From: Congeria kusceri
Lineage: Eukaryota; Mollusca; Bivalvia; Myida; Dreissenidae
Assembly (NCBI GenBank): GCA_027627225.1
Contig: CM051028.1
Location: forward strand, 15,843,201-15,907,200
Direction of reading: 5' to 3'
DNA: 64,000 nucleotides
How positions within the stretch are numbered: the first letter of the stretch is position 1; the number at the start of each line of letters is the position of its first letter. A program made the translations under genes and the position numbers. The notes beneath the pieces are model-generated. The model did no database searches. It was not told the DNA's origin and saw only the letters and a program-made list of their open reading frames with translations. Positions 11,139-23,149 of this stretch are shown piece by piece.

Positions 11139-12627
11139 CTGAACGAAACAGATGCCATTTTTAGTTATGGTGCAATTTCAATATATATATAAATAAATAC
11201 ATATGTACACATAACAGGCTGATTGCCCTACACATGAAATTAGAGGAAACAAGGCTTGTCACTGGGTGCGACGTATGCATAAATGTGGGTCTTATACGCT
11301 ACGTTTAATCATACCTTAATCATACCAGACATATAGTCATATTCATATACTAATAACACACAGACAACACACACAAAGATCAGACACATTTACTAGATAT
11401 TTGGCAGAGTGCAGCAAAAGAAGTAAACTCATTATTCTTTTTAATGTAGATGTGAACGATGTTTCCAGAAGACGATGTTGTTCTCTTAAAATATCGCGTT
11501 CAAAAGATTTGAAGCACATAAATGGTATTCATTCTATAGAAGCAAACAATGGATAATAATTATGGGAAAACTGAATCAATATGATCTGCATCTACAATTG
11601 GTTCTGTACGTACATATAGAGTTTTAATTGATATCCAAGTGATAATTGCTAATAACTATATAGAGTTTAATTGATATCTAGCTAATAGTTACTGAGAACT
11701 TGCGAGGAAAAGAATAAACAAACATGCATTATATAAGAAACAAATACGGAGCCATGGCATCCTTTTCTTAACACATCACAATGTATCATCGTTATAAAAT
11801 CACAAAAAGGAACCATAGCTATGTCACATCTTTGTATGAAACACCTATACTCACTGGGATCATTAAAAAATAAATATTCTTAATGATTGACAAAGGTAGA
11901 GAGAATTCAAAATACAAATCAAGCACTTTTACTCCTGTTACAGTGAAGATCAGAGTTTGGTTCTTGTTCGCTACACCTCTTTACGCACTGGTGGATATTA
12001 ATTCCAAATTATAAAATAATCCCTGCATTCGATCTAGCGTTAAGCAGTGGAAACGAAATTTGAAACAAAGTATTCATCAAAGGCAGAAACTATGAGAAAT
12101 AAAGACACAGTTTTTGTTCGTTTTCTCAATGCAACTTTAGTCCTCGGTGAACTGTTATGCCAAATTATATACAGATCCCGACATGCATTCGAGAATTACG
12201 GAGCGTAAACGAAGATCGAAACAAAATATATATCAAGGGCAGTAACGCTGAGTAAAATAAAGCGTTCGCGGCACTGCTGAAAATTTATGCCAAATTAAAC
12301 TATTACAAAGTGGAAACGAAAATTGAAACAAAATCAAGGGCATTAACTCTGTGTTCGGTGAATATAGAGTTTTGGTCCTTTTTGCGATACACATTTAAGC
12401 CGTTTCGGATTATCGCAATATCGATACGTTTCGCGTTTGTCTTTGTGTCTATTTTACTAAGGATACTAAATAAAAAAATACGCCCGTTTTAAAACAGTCG
12501 TAAACAATTCATTCATAATATATTTTTTACATTGGACATACATATGACATCATTTGTGTTAAACATATTCAAACAGTTTTATAATGCTCTGAAATTGTAA
12601 GTATAAATGTATGGACATTCAAAATAC

Positions 12628-12941
12628 CTTTTATTTGAATCTTTATCATCTCAGAAACTGTGTTATTGTATCCGACTTGTACCAGTGCCTCGTGCCATGT
12701 CCAGTCTAAATTAATCAGATTTATAGGAAGAGCGACCCATCCTTGATATACCGCAAGTGCTGGTCCGATATACGTACAAAGGCCGTCGACTGGCGCAGCA
12801 TAACCTGCCATTCAACGTTTGCTGATTTAAGAATATCTGTATTGGAAGGTGTTAATCTTAACGTAACGTTTCGTCCAGGAAAACACGGGTCCAATACAGT
12901 GACGGTTCCAACTTTGTTTGTAGGTTTTGTGCTGTGTACAT
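12628..12941 (-). CDS. copy A exon 2: Ig-like domain 1, frameshifted
   Basis: Contains FPGRNVTLRLTP and the core Trp in NVEWQVML, then KDGSLF, matching copy D almost codon for codon. The next codons are stops. A +2 shift restores the frame (NLINLDWTWHEALVQVGY), so the exon is 314 nt against 312 nt in copy D. Confidence 0.7.
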
Positions 12942-13035
12942 CTGAAAGTAAAATATAACATATTACCAATGACGAATTTCCCATATAGGTATGTTTCATA
13001 AAACCAAAAATACAAAATGACATATTTAGAATTAC

Positions 13036-13093
13036 CTAGAAATAAGAGCAACGTCCAAATCAAGACAACATAGCTATCACCCAAAGCATCCAT
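13036..13093 (-). CDS. copy A exon 1: start codon and signal peptide
   Basis: Starts MDALGDSYVVLIWTLLLFLG: a short N terminus, then a hydrophobic core, ending in phase 1 at a GTAATT donor. It has exactly the same length (58 nt) as copy D exon 1 at 57075-57132, which supports the ATG chosen here. Confidence 0.7.
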
Positions 13094-13693
13094 ATCGCGA
13101 ACAACAGTCTATCTGATAACTGCGTCATAAGCACCATTGTTTTAAACAAAGTTTCCCTTCGTATTGTTTAGATGAATACGCGAAATTATGTTTCATTTCC
13201 ATATAAGGCCCACCGAAGCAGGGTCCTAAATATGTGATGCATGCAGCTCAATATATTTGTAGAAAATTAAAAACCATTTTAGCTTATTTGTATAACATAC
13301 ATCAATTCATTTTTAGTTTAGAACAGAGATTTTTCTGTGAGATCTGCGATTGCTGGTAACGCAGGTTATTGCAGAATAATATTGTGTCGCTGTTATTTGC
13401 ATTTACTTCCGTACGCATTATGATTCACAGTATACATTTATAAATACAAGTATTTGTGCTCGGTTATATTTGTGTTGCTATATTTTTAAAGATAACAATC
13501 ACTGTCCATATTGTATTTATTCTTTCTTGTTTTAAATAGTGCATTTATTTTTCCTGTGAATTAATGACAATTTTTTTATCAGATTTGTAATTATTTTTAT
13601 GTTATACGTTCTAGTTTTAGCGAAATGTATTTTAATGTAATGGATTGGTCTTTTTCATGTTTTTATCACACTTTCCACAATTTATGTACCTAT

Positions 13694-15048
13694 TTCTGGC
13701 TAAATGCATTCGTCACTGCGTCATATATAGACATTTCCGCTAACGAAGCCAGTAATGCTACGTATACACTCTCACCACGTGTGCATGCAAGACCTTACTG
13801 TGTTGGATTCGACCCCCCCCCCTACCCGCCCTCTTGAACAGGAATAGAACATCAAGAAACTTACTTATTAAAAAAACGTTACAGGTCAACACAGGCTTAC
13901 TATTGTTAATTTTTTCGATTAATGAAAGAAATAATACGAATTGTCAATTATTTCGTATGGCGATAGCAGTGCACCTGCCTGCTGTTCCCCGCTTCTGCTG
14001 GACAGCGAAAAACAACCATGTCAAACGACTTACCTTTTCTGAAAATGAACAATCTTATAGGCTGAGAAAGAAATTGCCTTTTTGACAGTTCCAGGTGTTC
14101 TAAAAGAAATAATTCAATAGGTCGTCATCAGTTCCTTCCGTAAGACGATCGTGCACTTTGGCCTAAATGAACAGTGCATGAACCAACACTTAAGAGTATA
14201 ACATATATCACTATCACTGTCACTGTGTAGATCGCAAATATCCTCCTTAGATAAGGAATAGAAGGTCTTGTTAATGTTAAGCACGTGCTGGTTATCCAAC
14301 ACCCAAACAAATTTGGCAAGAACAGAAAAATTTCCTTTCACAAAACATAAAACTGTATGTAGCAGACAGATTCGACAATTTGTGTTGAATGCGGTACATG
14401 CACAATACAATTATACCGAGTGTGGCAACTAATGTTTATGACAATGAGAGCCACGAATTTCCGTAAAAAGTTGTACGCTCATGTGCACGCGATATGTGTT
14501 GCGATACATAAATCGGTTGCTGGTTCTCGTTAAAAAGTCCCAGGATCCACAAACTTTGCAACTTTTCATAAATATACATCTACAACACAGAATACTATTT
14601 GTAATTATTCAACTGTCTGAGAAAAAGAGAAAGAAAAATGTCCCTATGATGTTCAAGAAATGCGATTATTTACAGCTAAAATACAATCCAAAATGGATAA
14701 CCGGATAGACTGTACATTTTGACATGGTTGTTTTTCGCTGTCCAGCAGAAGCGGGGAACAACAGGCAGGTGCACTGCTATCGCCATACGAAATAATTGAC
14801 AATTCGTATTATTTCTTTCATTAATCGAAAAAATTAACAATAGTAAGCCTGTGTTGACCTGTAACGTTTTTTTAATAAGTAAGTTTCTTGATGTTCTATT
14901 CCTGTTCAAGAGGGCGGGTGGGGGGGGGGTCGAATCCAACACAGTAAGGTCTTGCATGCACACGTGGTGAGAGTGTATACGTAGCATTACTGGCTTCGTT
15001 AGCGGAAATGTCTATATATGACGCAGTGACGAATGCATTTAGCCAGAA
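13694..15048. mobile_element. 1.35-kb foldback element with ~331-bp inverted arms
   Basis: Left arm 13694-14025 and right arm 14718-15048 are almost identical reverse complements; the main difference is the length of a C/G homopolymer (near 13811 and 14928). The outer ends begin TTCTGGCTAAATGC. The 690-bp centre has a minus-strand open frame at 14114-14410 with an acidic DSDSD stretch, which is too short to identify. I could not find a target-site duplication. The arm identity suggests a recent insertion or ongoing gene conversion. It lies directly upstream of copy A. Confidence 0.8.
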
Positions 15049-15099
15049 CTTGTCATAGACAACAGAGTTATCTCCCAATCCCCATAGTCAGTGTTGAAA

Positions 15100-16690
15100 G
15101 AGAAATTGAAAACAATTGTCAGATCTCGAAATAAAGTATTGAACTATTTTGGAGTCCGGAACTGCGTTTTTCATTATTAGATCATGTACTAATTAATATG
15201 TTATGCACATCTCGTTGTCTAAGACCATTCTAGCAATTTCCACAAACATGTCAAAATGCTCAATTACAATCCCAACCAGGGTGGTTAATATGGTCATGAT
15301 GATAACTTTCAATGTTCATTTCATTATATGTAAACGTGATATATATTTATATATTATAATTTCATAATATGTAAAATATCTAAAAGACTCGGTGGTGCGG
15401 CAAATCAAATGCTAAGATGAAACGCCATAATGTAGTATTTCGCCATCAGCTATTCTAAATTTCTGCTTATTGTTATGGTTGAAAACACGAGTCTCGTAGT
15501 TTCCATAAAATACATTAATTATATATAATACGTAATCTGCATTTGACACAAACAATTGTTTAAAATATATTAGCAAGGTTTTTATTTCAGTAGATACAAT
15601 TACTAAGAAGACACACTGAAAAACTACATGCAGTTATCCTGGGTTAAGTCGAACCACACTGCAACTGAATTAATGTTTATAGCGCCCTGTGGACTTACGA
15701 AAACTGTAATTGTGCATAACTATGTTTTGATTGTTGGAAAGGAACATAAATTCCTCATTGGTTGTATACGTGAACTATTCACGTGTTCATCTTCATGTGG
15801 AGTAATTTGGTAAAAGCATTATTCAAAACAAAAGACATGCGCTTTGATCATATAAAAAACTTGCATATTCAAATATGGTGTCTTCGTTTGTGTACATAAA
15901 AATAATTTCCAATAATTATTGTTGTGTAGTGGGGTGGGGTGGGGGTCATGGCGACACAAGTCAAAAAGTTGGTTTTCCCATTTATTTAGACGCAGACCAA
16001 TATAGTAATGACGGAAAGACCTAAACATAAAGACAAATACATTAATCAACACAAACAAAACAAACTATGAAATGTACAATTCAAAGTACATAAATGCAAT
16101 TATTTTAATATCCAATATTTTGTAACATTTTATAATACAGGTTGGTAAAACAATGATGCACCAAAATGTGCGACTTGCGTCCACTAAGTGCTCTGGCCAA
16201 ATGCAAGCATGGTTAGCAGATTATATAATAAATTAATAGCTTTTCTTATCCTAACCAATGAAAATCTTGCATCAGAAAAATTATTGACAACGATTGGACA
16301 TCACAGGTATTACACCACATTACAAAGATGGACGCACACAGGACAGGATACACTATTTGGTCATTCTAAATGGACTTCAACACAACAAGCTACATAATAA
16401 AATGACCTGTACTACAGTTGTTAGAAGTTACAGTCAAGTCATGCATTAGAAGTTATGTCCAAAACATTATTCATACATAATCAGTCCACAGAAACATATA
16501 TTCATTTTCTAATTGTGAATGCAGTATCTATCATAATTGTATATGTTACCAAATGTATAGTTATAGAATGATAACTGCTACAATACTATGGACATTATAT
16601 ATAACATCATCGCCAATATAAGAACTGTGTATGAACTTTGTTCTCGATATACAACGCGTATTTAAATGTTCTTTCACTACATGCTTTAAA
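15100..16690. other. no gene seen
   Basis: AT-rich sequence with a short G-rich run near 15930. I see no exon or repeat array that I can support. Confidence 0.4.
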
Positions 16691-17570
16691 TATTATTTAC
16701 AATCATTAACACGAAACGCACCAATTCGAATATTCCACTGTTTATTTTTTTCACTGACTACTTCCAATCGTTGCATATTTACACAGTATGGCATATTCGA
16801 TGTCTTTAAGTATTTACCTCTCTAACTCATTCGAAATTCACACAATCTGCATTTTCAGTGTCTTCATCACTTACCTCTCGAAATTATTTCACATTGACAA
16901 AGTCTGCCTTTCCTTACACATTCTGGTATTTTCTGTGGCTCCATCAATGACCTCTTTAACTCTTTGCATACTCACACAGTATGTATTTTGAGTGTGAATC
17001 TCGAAATCATTACACATTCACGCAATATAGCCTTTCAGTGTGGTCATCACTTACCTTTCAAAATCATTACACATTTACACTGCATGCCTTTTCAGTGTCT
17101 TTGTTACTAACCTATCTAACCTATTACACATTCGCATTGTCTAGTCTTTTCAGTGTGTGTATATCACTGGCCATTCGAAATCACTACACATTCAAGCTGC
17201 ATGCCTTTTCAGTGTCTTTGTCTCTAACCGCTCTTACCCATTACACATTTGCTCTGTTTTGGTCTTGTCAGTGTGTTCATCACTGACCACTCAAAATCAT
17301 AGCACATTCACGCGTCTGTTCAAAGTCTTCATCACTGACATCTCGAACATATTAAACAAACACACAGTCTCGCCTTTCCAATGTGTCAGTTACTTACCTC
17401 TCAGTCTCATCATGTATTCACACAGTCTGGATTGTTATTTGTGTTGTCATCACTGAATTCGCAAAATCATCAATAGCTCATTCATGGTTTTTAACACTGA
17501 TCTTCGAAATCGTTGCACTCTCAAATACTCTGGCTTAGGCTCGTGTTAGTTTCATCGGTTTCTCGGATAT
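16690..17570. repeat. ~57-60 bp minisatellite downstream of copy B
   Basis: About 14 diverged units built on TCGAAATCATTACACATTC, then CAGTCT or CTGCAT, CCTTTTCAGTGT and TCATCACTGACCTC. Its reverse complement resembles the 3' end of the last exon of copies A and C (GATTTCGAGA...AATGTGTAA). The open frames here (16981-17286, 17157-17456) follow from the repeat and are not genes. Confidence 0.8.
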
Positions 17571-17628
17571 ATAAAACTGTTACGTAATCATTTTTTGTCT
17601 CACTGTTCTCCCGAAATCAACGTCTAAA

Positions 17629-18641
17629 TTATATAGTAGGATCTGGTGCAGCAGGGTTATTGGATCCCGACACTCTACTTTTTTCTAGAAACTCTAAGTC
17701 AATATCAGCATAAACTAGTTGAATTCCTCGAGCATGATGGCCCTGCAATACATAAGCAAAGTGCAGGGCAGTGGAGGGAAGTAAAGAATAAATAAAACTA
17801 GATTTTTGTTCTATAAATGAACTGATTGACTTCAAATAAAGAAACAAAAGATAATTCAAGTAAAAGGTATTGACGTAATCATAAGAGTAATATTTAACAG
17901 TCGATATTGAAATTTTACAATTTACCACATTCTCTGGCCCAGAAGTGTTACAAATTTGGCTGACAGCATAAGTATAATTCACCATCTCGTGATTGGTAGG
18001 CGGAACTGAAAACATTTAGTACTCTGAGGGCAACAAGATAATTTGTTTTAAAATGTGATTTTAAACAGTAGCCGATTTAAACTAAGTAAATGAATCATAT
18101 ATTGCCTTGACTTAAAATTAGTCGACAACACACTTTAGTTTTGTTTGCAAGTCTCTTTTTCAATAAACTTGTATAAACTACAAAAACACGGAAATCATCA
18201 TAGCACTAACAAAAATGAATTGATAGCACAATTACTACCAAATAATCGCACCCTTTGTCACATGCACATTGTCAAATGGATTTCATATTAAAGCCACCTA
18301 ATCAATCACTATGTTAAATATAACAATTAAAATACAATAAAAGATGCGTTTGTGCAGACTAAAGTCTTAACTTAGTTAAAAACTTAACACTGTTTTTATT
18401 TGGTCGATTTTACGGACTGAACTTTATTACATTTTCGTTTTCCAATTACAATATAATAACCGCACATTTGCACTTTTACAGAAAAGTAATTTAATAATAA
18501 AATAATGTCAAAATAAAATATATATTGCCTTCAAGAAGCTCTTCATGAAAGGAATGGTGAAATGATGGAAGTTTTAAGTTTGAATCGTTTTTACCTTCAG
18601 GATCAATACTTTGATGAAATGCTACGTCGGGAGTCATAGCT
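17629..18641 (-). pseudogene. Ig-receptor copy B: tail exons only
   Basis: Three exons join in phase: 18595-18641 (AMTPDVAFHQSIDPEG), 17926-18005 (VPPTNHEMVNYTYAVSQ) and 17629-17742 (GHHARGIQLVYADIDLEFLE... to the stop). LVYADI fits the ITIM pattern. The YANI/YANV motif of copies A and C is YAVS here. In the last exon a one-base insertion relative to copy C changes the tyrosine of TVY into ATA-TAA, so the protein ends PDPTI just where the second tyrosine motif would start. No membrane or Ig exon was found upstream up to 56 kb; the DNA there is a (GT)n tract followed by an unrelated plus-strand gene. I read this as an orphan 3' fragment of a receptor gene. It could also be the distal tail of copy D separated by insertions. 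Confidence 0.6.
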
Positions 18642-18763
18642 CTGAAACAAGAAATGAACATGTATACATTGTATGTGCATTTTAACGCTTTAGTGCAACG
18701 GGTGATTTTATTATATTTGGAGATTGTGACTCTATTGTGATCCGGAATATGTTTGTCTATGGA

Positions 18764-18767
18764 TGTG

Positions 18768-18807
<40 letters not shown>

Positions 18808-18871
18808 TTTGTGTGTTTGTGTGTGTGTGTGTTTGTGTGTTTGTGTGTTTGTGTGTGTGTTTGTGTGTGTG

Positions 18872-18908
<37 letters not shown>
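18764..18908. repeat. (GT)n microsatellite, interrupted
   Basis: About 145 bp of GT/TG with GTTT interruptions. Open frames over it on both strands are artefacts of the dinucleotide repeat. Confidence 0.95.
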
Positions 18909-18910
<2 letters not shown>

Positions 18911-19159
18911 CTTGTAAGCACGGTAAAATGAGGACATCCATCAGGATACACAGCAACGAATGAGGACTCGTTGACCAAGTGAGGACGTCCTCACTTGTCA
19001 ACAGAGTAAATATGCTTCAAAATAATTATTTTTTCACAAAACATGTAAAAAACTTGTCAAATCGAAGAGTCCCACTTGTCGTCCGATTCCTAGCATTTTT
19101 CGGCGTGTGTATCATCATTTTACATTTCGACCATTTTTCGCAGATTCGGTTTTATACAC

Positions 19160-19215
19160 ACGATGACATTGCGCATGCGCACTCCTGTTACGTCATCTAG
19201 TTACGTCATCGTTTT
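19160..19215 (+). promoter_or_regulatory. promoter-like cluster: NRF1-type palindrome and two CRE-like sites
   Basis: TTGCGCATGCGCAC (about 19170-19183) matches the NRF1 palindrome GCGCATGCGC. TTACGTCATC occurs twice just downstream. An ATG followed directly by a GTAAG donor lies at 19288-19290. A similar arrangement occurs at 31064-31150 in front of the related gene. Known preference: NRF1 and CREB/ATF sites mark promoters of constitutively expressed animal genes. Activity here is inferred. Confidence 0.5.
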
Positions 19216-19229
19216 TTCGTTCAGTTTGG

Positions 19230-22200
19230 GAGCCGGTCGCCATTGTTAGAGTCGAAAGTGGGAATAAACTACAAATTTACAAATAACATGGTAAGATTTT
19301 TGAAATTGACAATTATAATTATGGTGTTAAATATAGCGGTATAATTTTGTGAGTTCTTTCGCTTATGCATTGAAGTCTTTCTCCAAAATACGGGGCATAA
19401 ACCCGGACAGTACTTAAATCTGGACACCTGACAAGTTGAAGTACTGTGTTTGCATGGTCAAAACCAATTATAAAATGAGATGATATTGATAAAATAATTA
19501 TAGGAGCTATTTATTTTATGGGCAAAAATGTATTTGATGGATGTGTATAGTAATACATGTACGGTACATGACCGGATTTAGGGAATAAAAAATGTAGATC
19601 GGATAAAATAAAAGTTACTTTCGGGAAATTTATTTTTATTTATTCTTTTCTAAAGATTTAATACAATTAGCCGATCGCTGAAACAAAATTGTAAATGGTT
19701 TTAAGTCTATAAAGCCTTCAGCCGCTAATAATAGCCCATGTTCTTGCAACAGATCTAAAATAGATACAGGTAAACACATTACTCATCAAGACATCAGTGT
19801 TGTGATGTCAATATTCCAACATGGCGGACAATATGAAAATGGCATTACAAATTTCAGTGATTATTGCAAATAACAATAAAAATAATGAAGAACATCGTAT
19901 GATATTTATGGATTTATCACATGAACGTGGCAAATGTTGTTTTTTTTATGTATAAACAATGAGTGTAAATAGCACAAGTGAAAGTGTATCTCGGAATAAA
20001 AAGTCTTCAAGTTCAAGTCAACTTGACAAGAAAGAACAACTCCCAGATTCTTGGTCAAAATTGGCAAGTAACAAACATGGTTTTGATTTATATGTCAGTG
20101 GATTGGTATATGATCAGCTTTATTGCATATTCTGCATATTGTGTTTGTTTCAGCATATTCTGCATATTGTGTTTGTTTCAACAAACTGACTAATGGAATG
20201 GTGATTATATGACAAATTATATAAAAAGTAAGCATATTTCATTTAACCCCAGTTCATATCAGACATTATAAGCCAATTGGTTAGTATTATACATTTTTTG
20301 TAAAGGTTTACACATAAGGGATGTCAACAAACAAGGCACCCTCCAAATACTTAAGTTTTTAATTGATTAAAAATGCATTACAATTCAAAAGATTGTTTGA
20401 AATAACAATGCTGTTAACAGTATAAATAAAAGGAGTGTTAAAATTATTAGTGTTTATCGGAGGTCTCCTTGAATATCACACTTGATGTTATCGGAAGTTT
20501 TGGGTAGGTTTACCAGTAATCAATCTGTGTAATTATTATGTTTGAATGAACTTAAGGTAGAGTATCCGTAATAAACTCCCGATGTCGACTGATGTCGGCA
20601 TTGATCGTACATATGGTGGTTCAAAGCAACATGGAGCCATAACTCGTGTTATTGTCCGTTGTTAATTTGTATATATGAATTTAGTCCGGAGAACAACTCG
20701 ATATCTAAAAGAGCTATCAACTTTGAATTTAATTGGTAGATAGATCTCATTGAGGGGAAGTGAAGTAAACAAGTGCAGTAACTCTCGCTTCAATTTTTAT
20801 AAAGTCATTGCCCTTTGTTAATTTATATATTTGAATTTTGTCTGGATAATATATATATAAACTATCAGATGTATATGTTATAATTAAACGAATATCAAAC
20901 CAAACCAGCAAAGTCCCCTGACTAAGCGGCATTCGGGGGGTATTTCAGACAAGACAATGACAGTTCTAGTTTATTCTGATTGATGATTTTTAATAAACAA
21001 AACATTTTTTCCAGGCAGGTCATGAGTGTTATTTCGCGTGTTCTTATATAAATTTAATGTATACATTCCTTTTTATGCCCGCACTTTCAGAGGGGGGAGG
21101 GCATTTATATTTGCCCTTGTCCATCCGTCAGATTTTTGTGTCGTGCATAACTCAAAAAGTATTAGTTATTACTGCAAGAGATATGAAACCTTACACACAT
21201 ATTAACCAGCATGTGCAATTGCGCACCTCCATATTTTGGTTTGGATGTTTTTGACATACCTGGATTTATGGATTTTTTTTTGCAAAAGAAATGTCTATTT
21301 TAACTTGTATCGCACTTAACTCAAATAGTTTTGCTGCTATAGCAATGAAACTTTACAAACATATTAACTTTTTTTCGATATTATGGGAGTTTTCAGACAA
21401 AAGTGGAATGTGGGGGCATCCGTGTCTTATGGACATATGTCTATTAGAATCTGTGACATATTTATTTGATAATTGTCATTTTGCTATGTAAACAAGTCTC
21501 TGTAAACAATGTGGAATGCTTAATAAAATTGTTTTCTTATGTTTACAAGGTCATTGGCTTCCAAGGAATTAATATGGCAGTGACTCAATGTGTAGTGTTG
21601 GCTAAGGGATTGAAATTTTCTTAAGGGTGGGTCTCAGCAAAGTTTTTGTCTGTCATATGTGCCAGTTATTCACAGAAATTAAGCAGGATGGTGCACAAAC
21701 AATTAGACATTAAATCTACATGCAAAATGCTGTATATATATCACTGTATTTTTGCACGTCCTCATTTGAAGGTTACACTGTCCTCAGTGTGCGTTTACAC
21801 TGTCCTCACTTGGTCTCGGTCAGATTAGATATTACTTTTTTTTACACAGGTCTTGATGACTGCAGTGTCGATGACTGTGATGTTGAACCCGATGGCCTAG
21901 AACCTGAACTGATACATATGGTGGTTCAAAGCAACTTGGAGCAAGGTATTCTTTGGTGTGAAACCTGTTGAAAAAAAGGTTTACCTATATCTCCGGCTAG
22001 TTCAGTTAATTAAGAGTCGGTCTATCAACCTAGCATTCACAAGTTGGATCCAAATAAAGAAGGACTTCATATTTCTACCTACAACAATGATTGTAACCAA
22101 GAAAAGCCGCAGTAAAATTATTCATTAATATTATTAATTTTATTTGCCTTTGGACTTCAAACACCATTTTTCTGAGCGCTGGCTACTGTTACACATAGGA

Positions 22201-23118
22201 ATGATTACTTGAAACCAAAAGTACTGGTGGGTTGCTTAGTTTTTTTGCCCTAAATTAACTTTAGGGTCATTGGAAGAATGGAATTTTAATTCTGTTTTAA
22301 TTCTGAAAATAATTATGCACATAAATGTAAATAATGTCATTGTGTTTTTGCATGTCCCCCTTTGAAGGTTACACTGTCCTCAGTATTAGTTTACACTGTC
22401 CTCGTTTGGTGTCAGTAAGATTGGATATTACTTTTTTTATTTACAGAGTACTAATGACCACATTGACGATGACTGTGATGTTGCACCAGATGAGCAAGAA
22501 CCTGAACTAGAATATAATGGAGGTCCAAAGCGACATTGAGCAAGGTATTCTTTGTTGTGTAATCTGTTGAAAACTATTTTCATAGGATTCATCCGGATAA
22601 TACAGTAAGAAGTATGCCAGTTTGTCAGTATAGCAGTCACAAATAGGATCCACACTGGGGTAGCCTTAAGGGGTCTTTGAGCTTATCTGCGTATTTTGTA
22701 TTCATCGTTCATCTGCACATCAAGCTTTTGCACAGTAGAGGCAACTCTTTTTGTCTACTAACACAATACTGAGACTTATGATTCGAAGCATAAATGAAGT
22801 TTTCTAGCCCTCATATTTTCAATATTCATTTTCTTTTAGGTCATAAAAATCCATTATAAAATGTGAGTGCCAGTAAGGTACAGCATTTTCACGAAGTGGA
22901 ATAAGTTTCTAATCATGTATGTTTTATTTTAAGTCTCCAGTGACAGAAGACCATGGACTGAAGGGGAAAAGACTATTGTGTTGTTTTCGATACCTACTTC
23001 TACCGAACTTTCTGGAAAACACCAGTGTGCAGAGCTTTTACGTCAACATGTAGAGTTACAATAGAGATCATGGACGATGATTAAACAGTTTATACAAAAC
23101 CCTATTATGGCTGAAAAA
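19230..23118 (+). pseudogene. SANT/Myb-like C-terminal domain gene, copy 1 (degenerate)
   Basis: Candidate exons: ATG at 19288 followed by a GTAAG donor; an ATG-initiated Ser-rich exon from 19959 (MSVNSTSESVSRNKK, then KLASNKHGFDLYVSG); an acidic exon 21850-21945 (DDCSVDDCDVEPDGLEPELI); its diverged duplicate 22447-22545; and a last exon from 22941. The last exon reads DRRPWTEGEKTIVLFS, then LSGKHQCAELLRQHVELQ, a TAG at 23062-23064, then RSWTMIKQFIQN. The spacing W...E, GK..C, RSW..IK..(V/I).N matches the C-terminal domain of the gene at 31-39 kb, so the TAG interrupts a recognisable domain. The phase between the acidic exon (ends phase 1) and the last exon (needs phase 2) also disagrees. Read as a decayed copy; an unseen exon could repair the phase but not the TAG. 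Molecular function unknown; SANT/Myb-like folds usually bind DNA or chromatin. Confidence 0.5.
21068..21500 (+). repeat. mollusc-type dispersed repeat (TATGCCCGC... family)
   Basis: Begins TTATGCCCGCACTTTCAGAG and reads GTCCATCCGTCAGATTTTTG, followed by phrases on open-ended loose repeats such as AACTCAAAAAGTATTAG. A related sequence (TATGCCCCCACAAAGTGGGC, GTCCGTCCATGGG) is at 38100-38440. No coding capacity. Confidence 0.45.
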
Positions 23119-23149
23119 ACAAAACAAAAACAAAATATGTTGTTGCCTT

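Larger units (their letters stand above)
6742..13093 (-). pseudogene. Ig-receptor copy A: four Ig-like domains, membrane helix and ITIM-type tail, with several disabling lesions
   Basis: Exons in transcription order: 13036-13093 (signal peptide), 12628-12941 (Ig-like 1), 10880-11138 (Ig-like 2), 10490-10774 (Ig-like 3), 9930-10238 (Ig-like 4), 8286-8405 (membrane helix), 8067-8100, 7844-7893, 7073-7155 (VRYANI) and 6742-6907 (tail end). The extracellular exons have phase 1 ends, as is usual for Ig genes. Compared with copies B, C and D, copy A carries a 2-nt insertion in the Ig-like 1 exon (near 12735), a 47-nt shortfall in the Ig-like 2 exon, an in-frame TAA in the 7844-7893 exon, and an 8-nt deficit at the start of the last exon that leads to a stop at 6878-6880. 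The frame beyond still encodes LIYANI, TVYTNI and PDYENV. The exon set is complete, so this is a full-length duplicate that has decayed. Assembly error in a repetitive locus is an alternative, though several independent lesions make that less likely. Confidence 0.75.

Noticed and set aside
14114..14410. 98-codon frame with DSDSD inside the foldback as a transposase fragment
   Set aside because: Acidic DSDSD stretches occur near the N terminus of some piggyBac-like proteins, but nothing else supports it; too short to name.
16788..17456. Plus-strand frames up to 101 codons
   Set aside because: Translation of the minisatellite downstream of copy B; no domain and mutually overlapping frames.
18491..19001. 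His/Thr-rich and Cys/Val-rich frames up to 148 codons
   Set aside because: Products of the (GT)n tract. Only the 47-nt segment 18595-18641 is kept, as a copy B exon.
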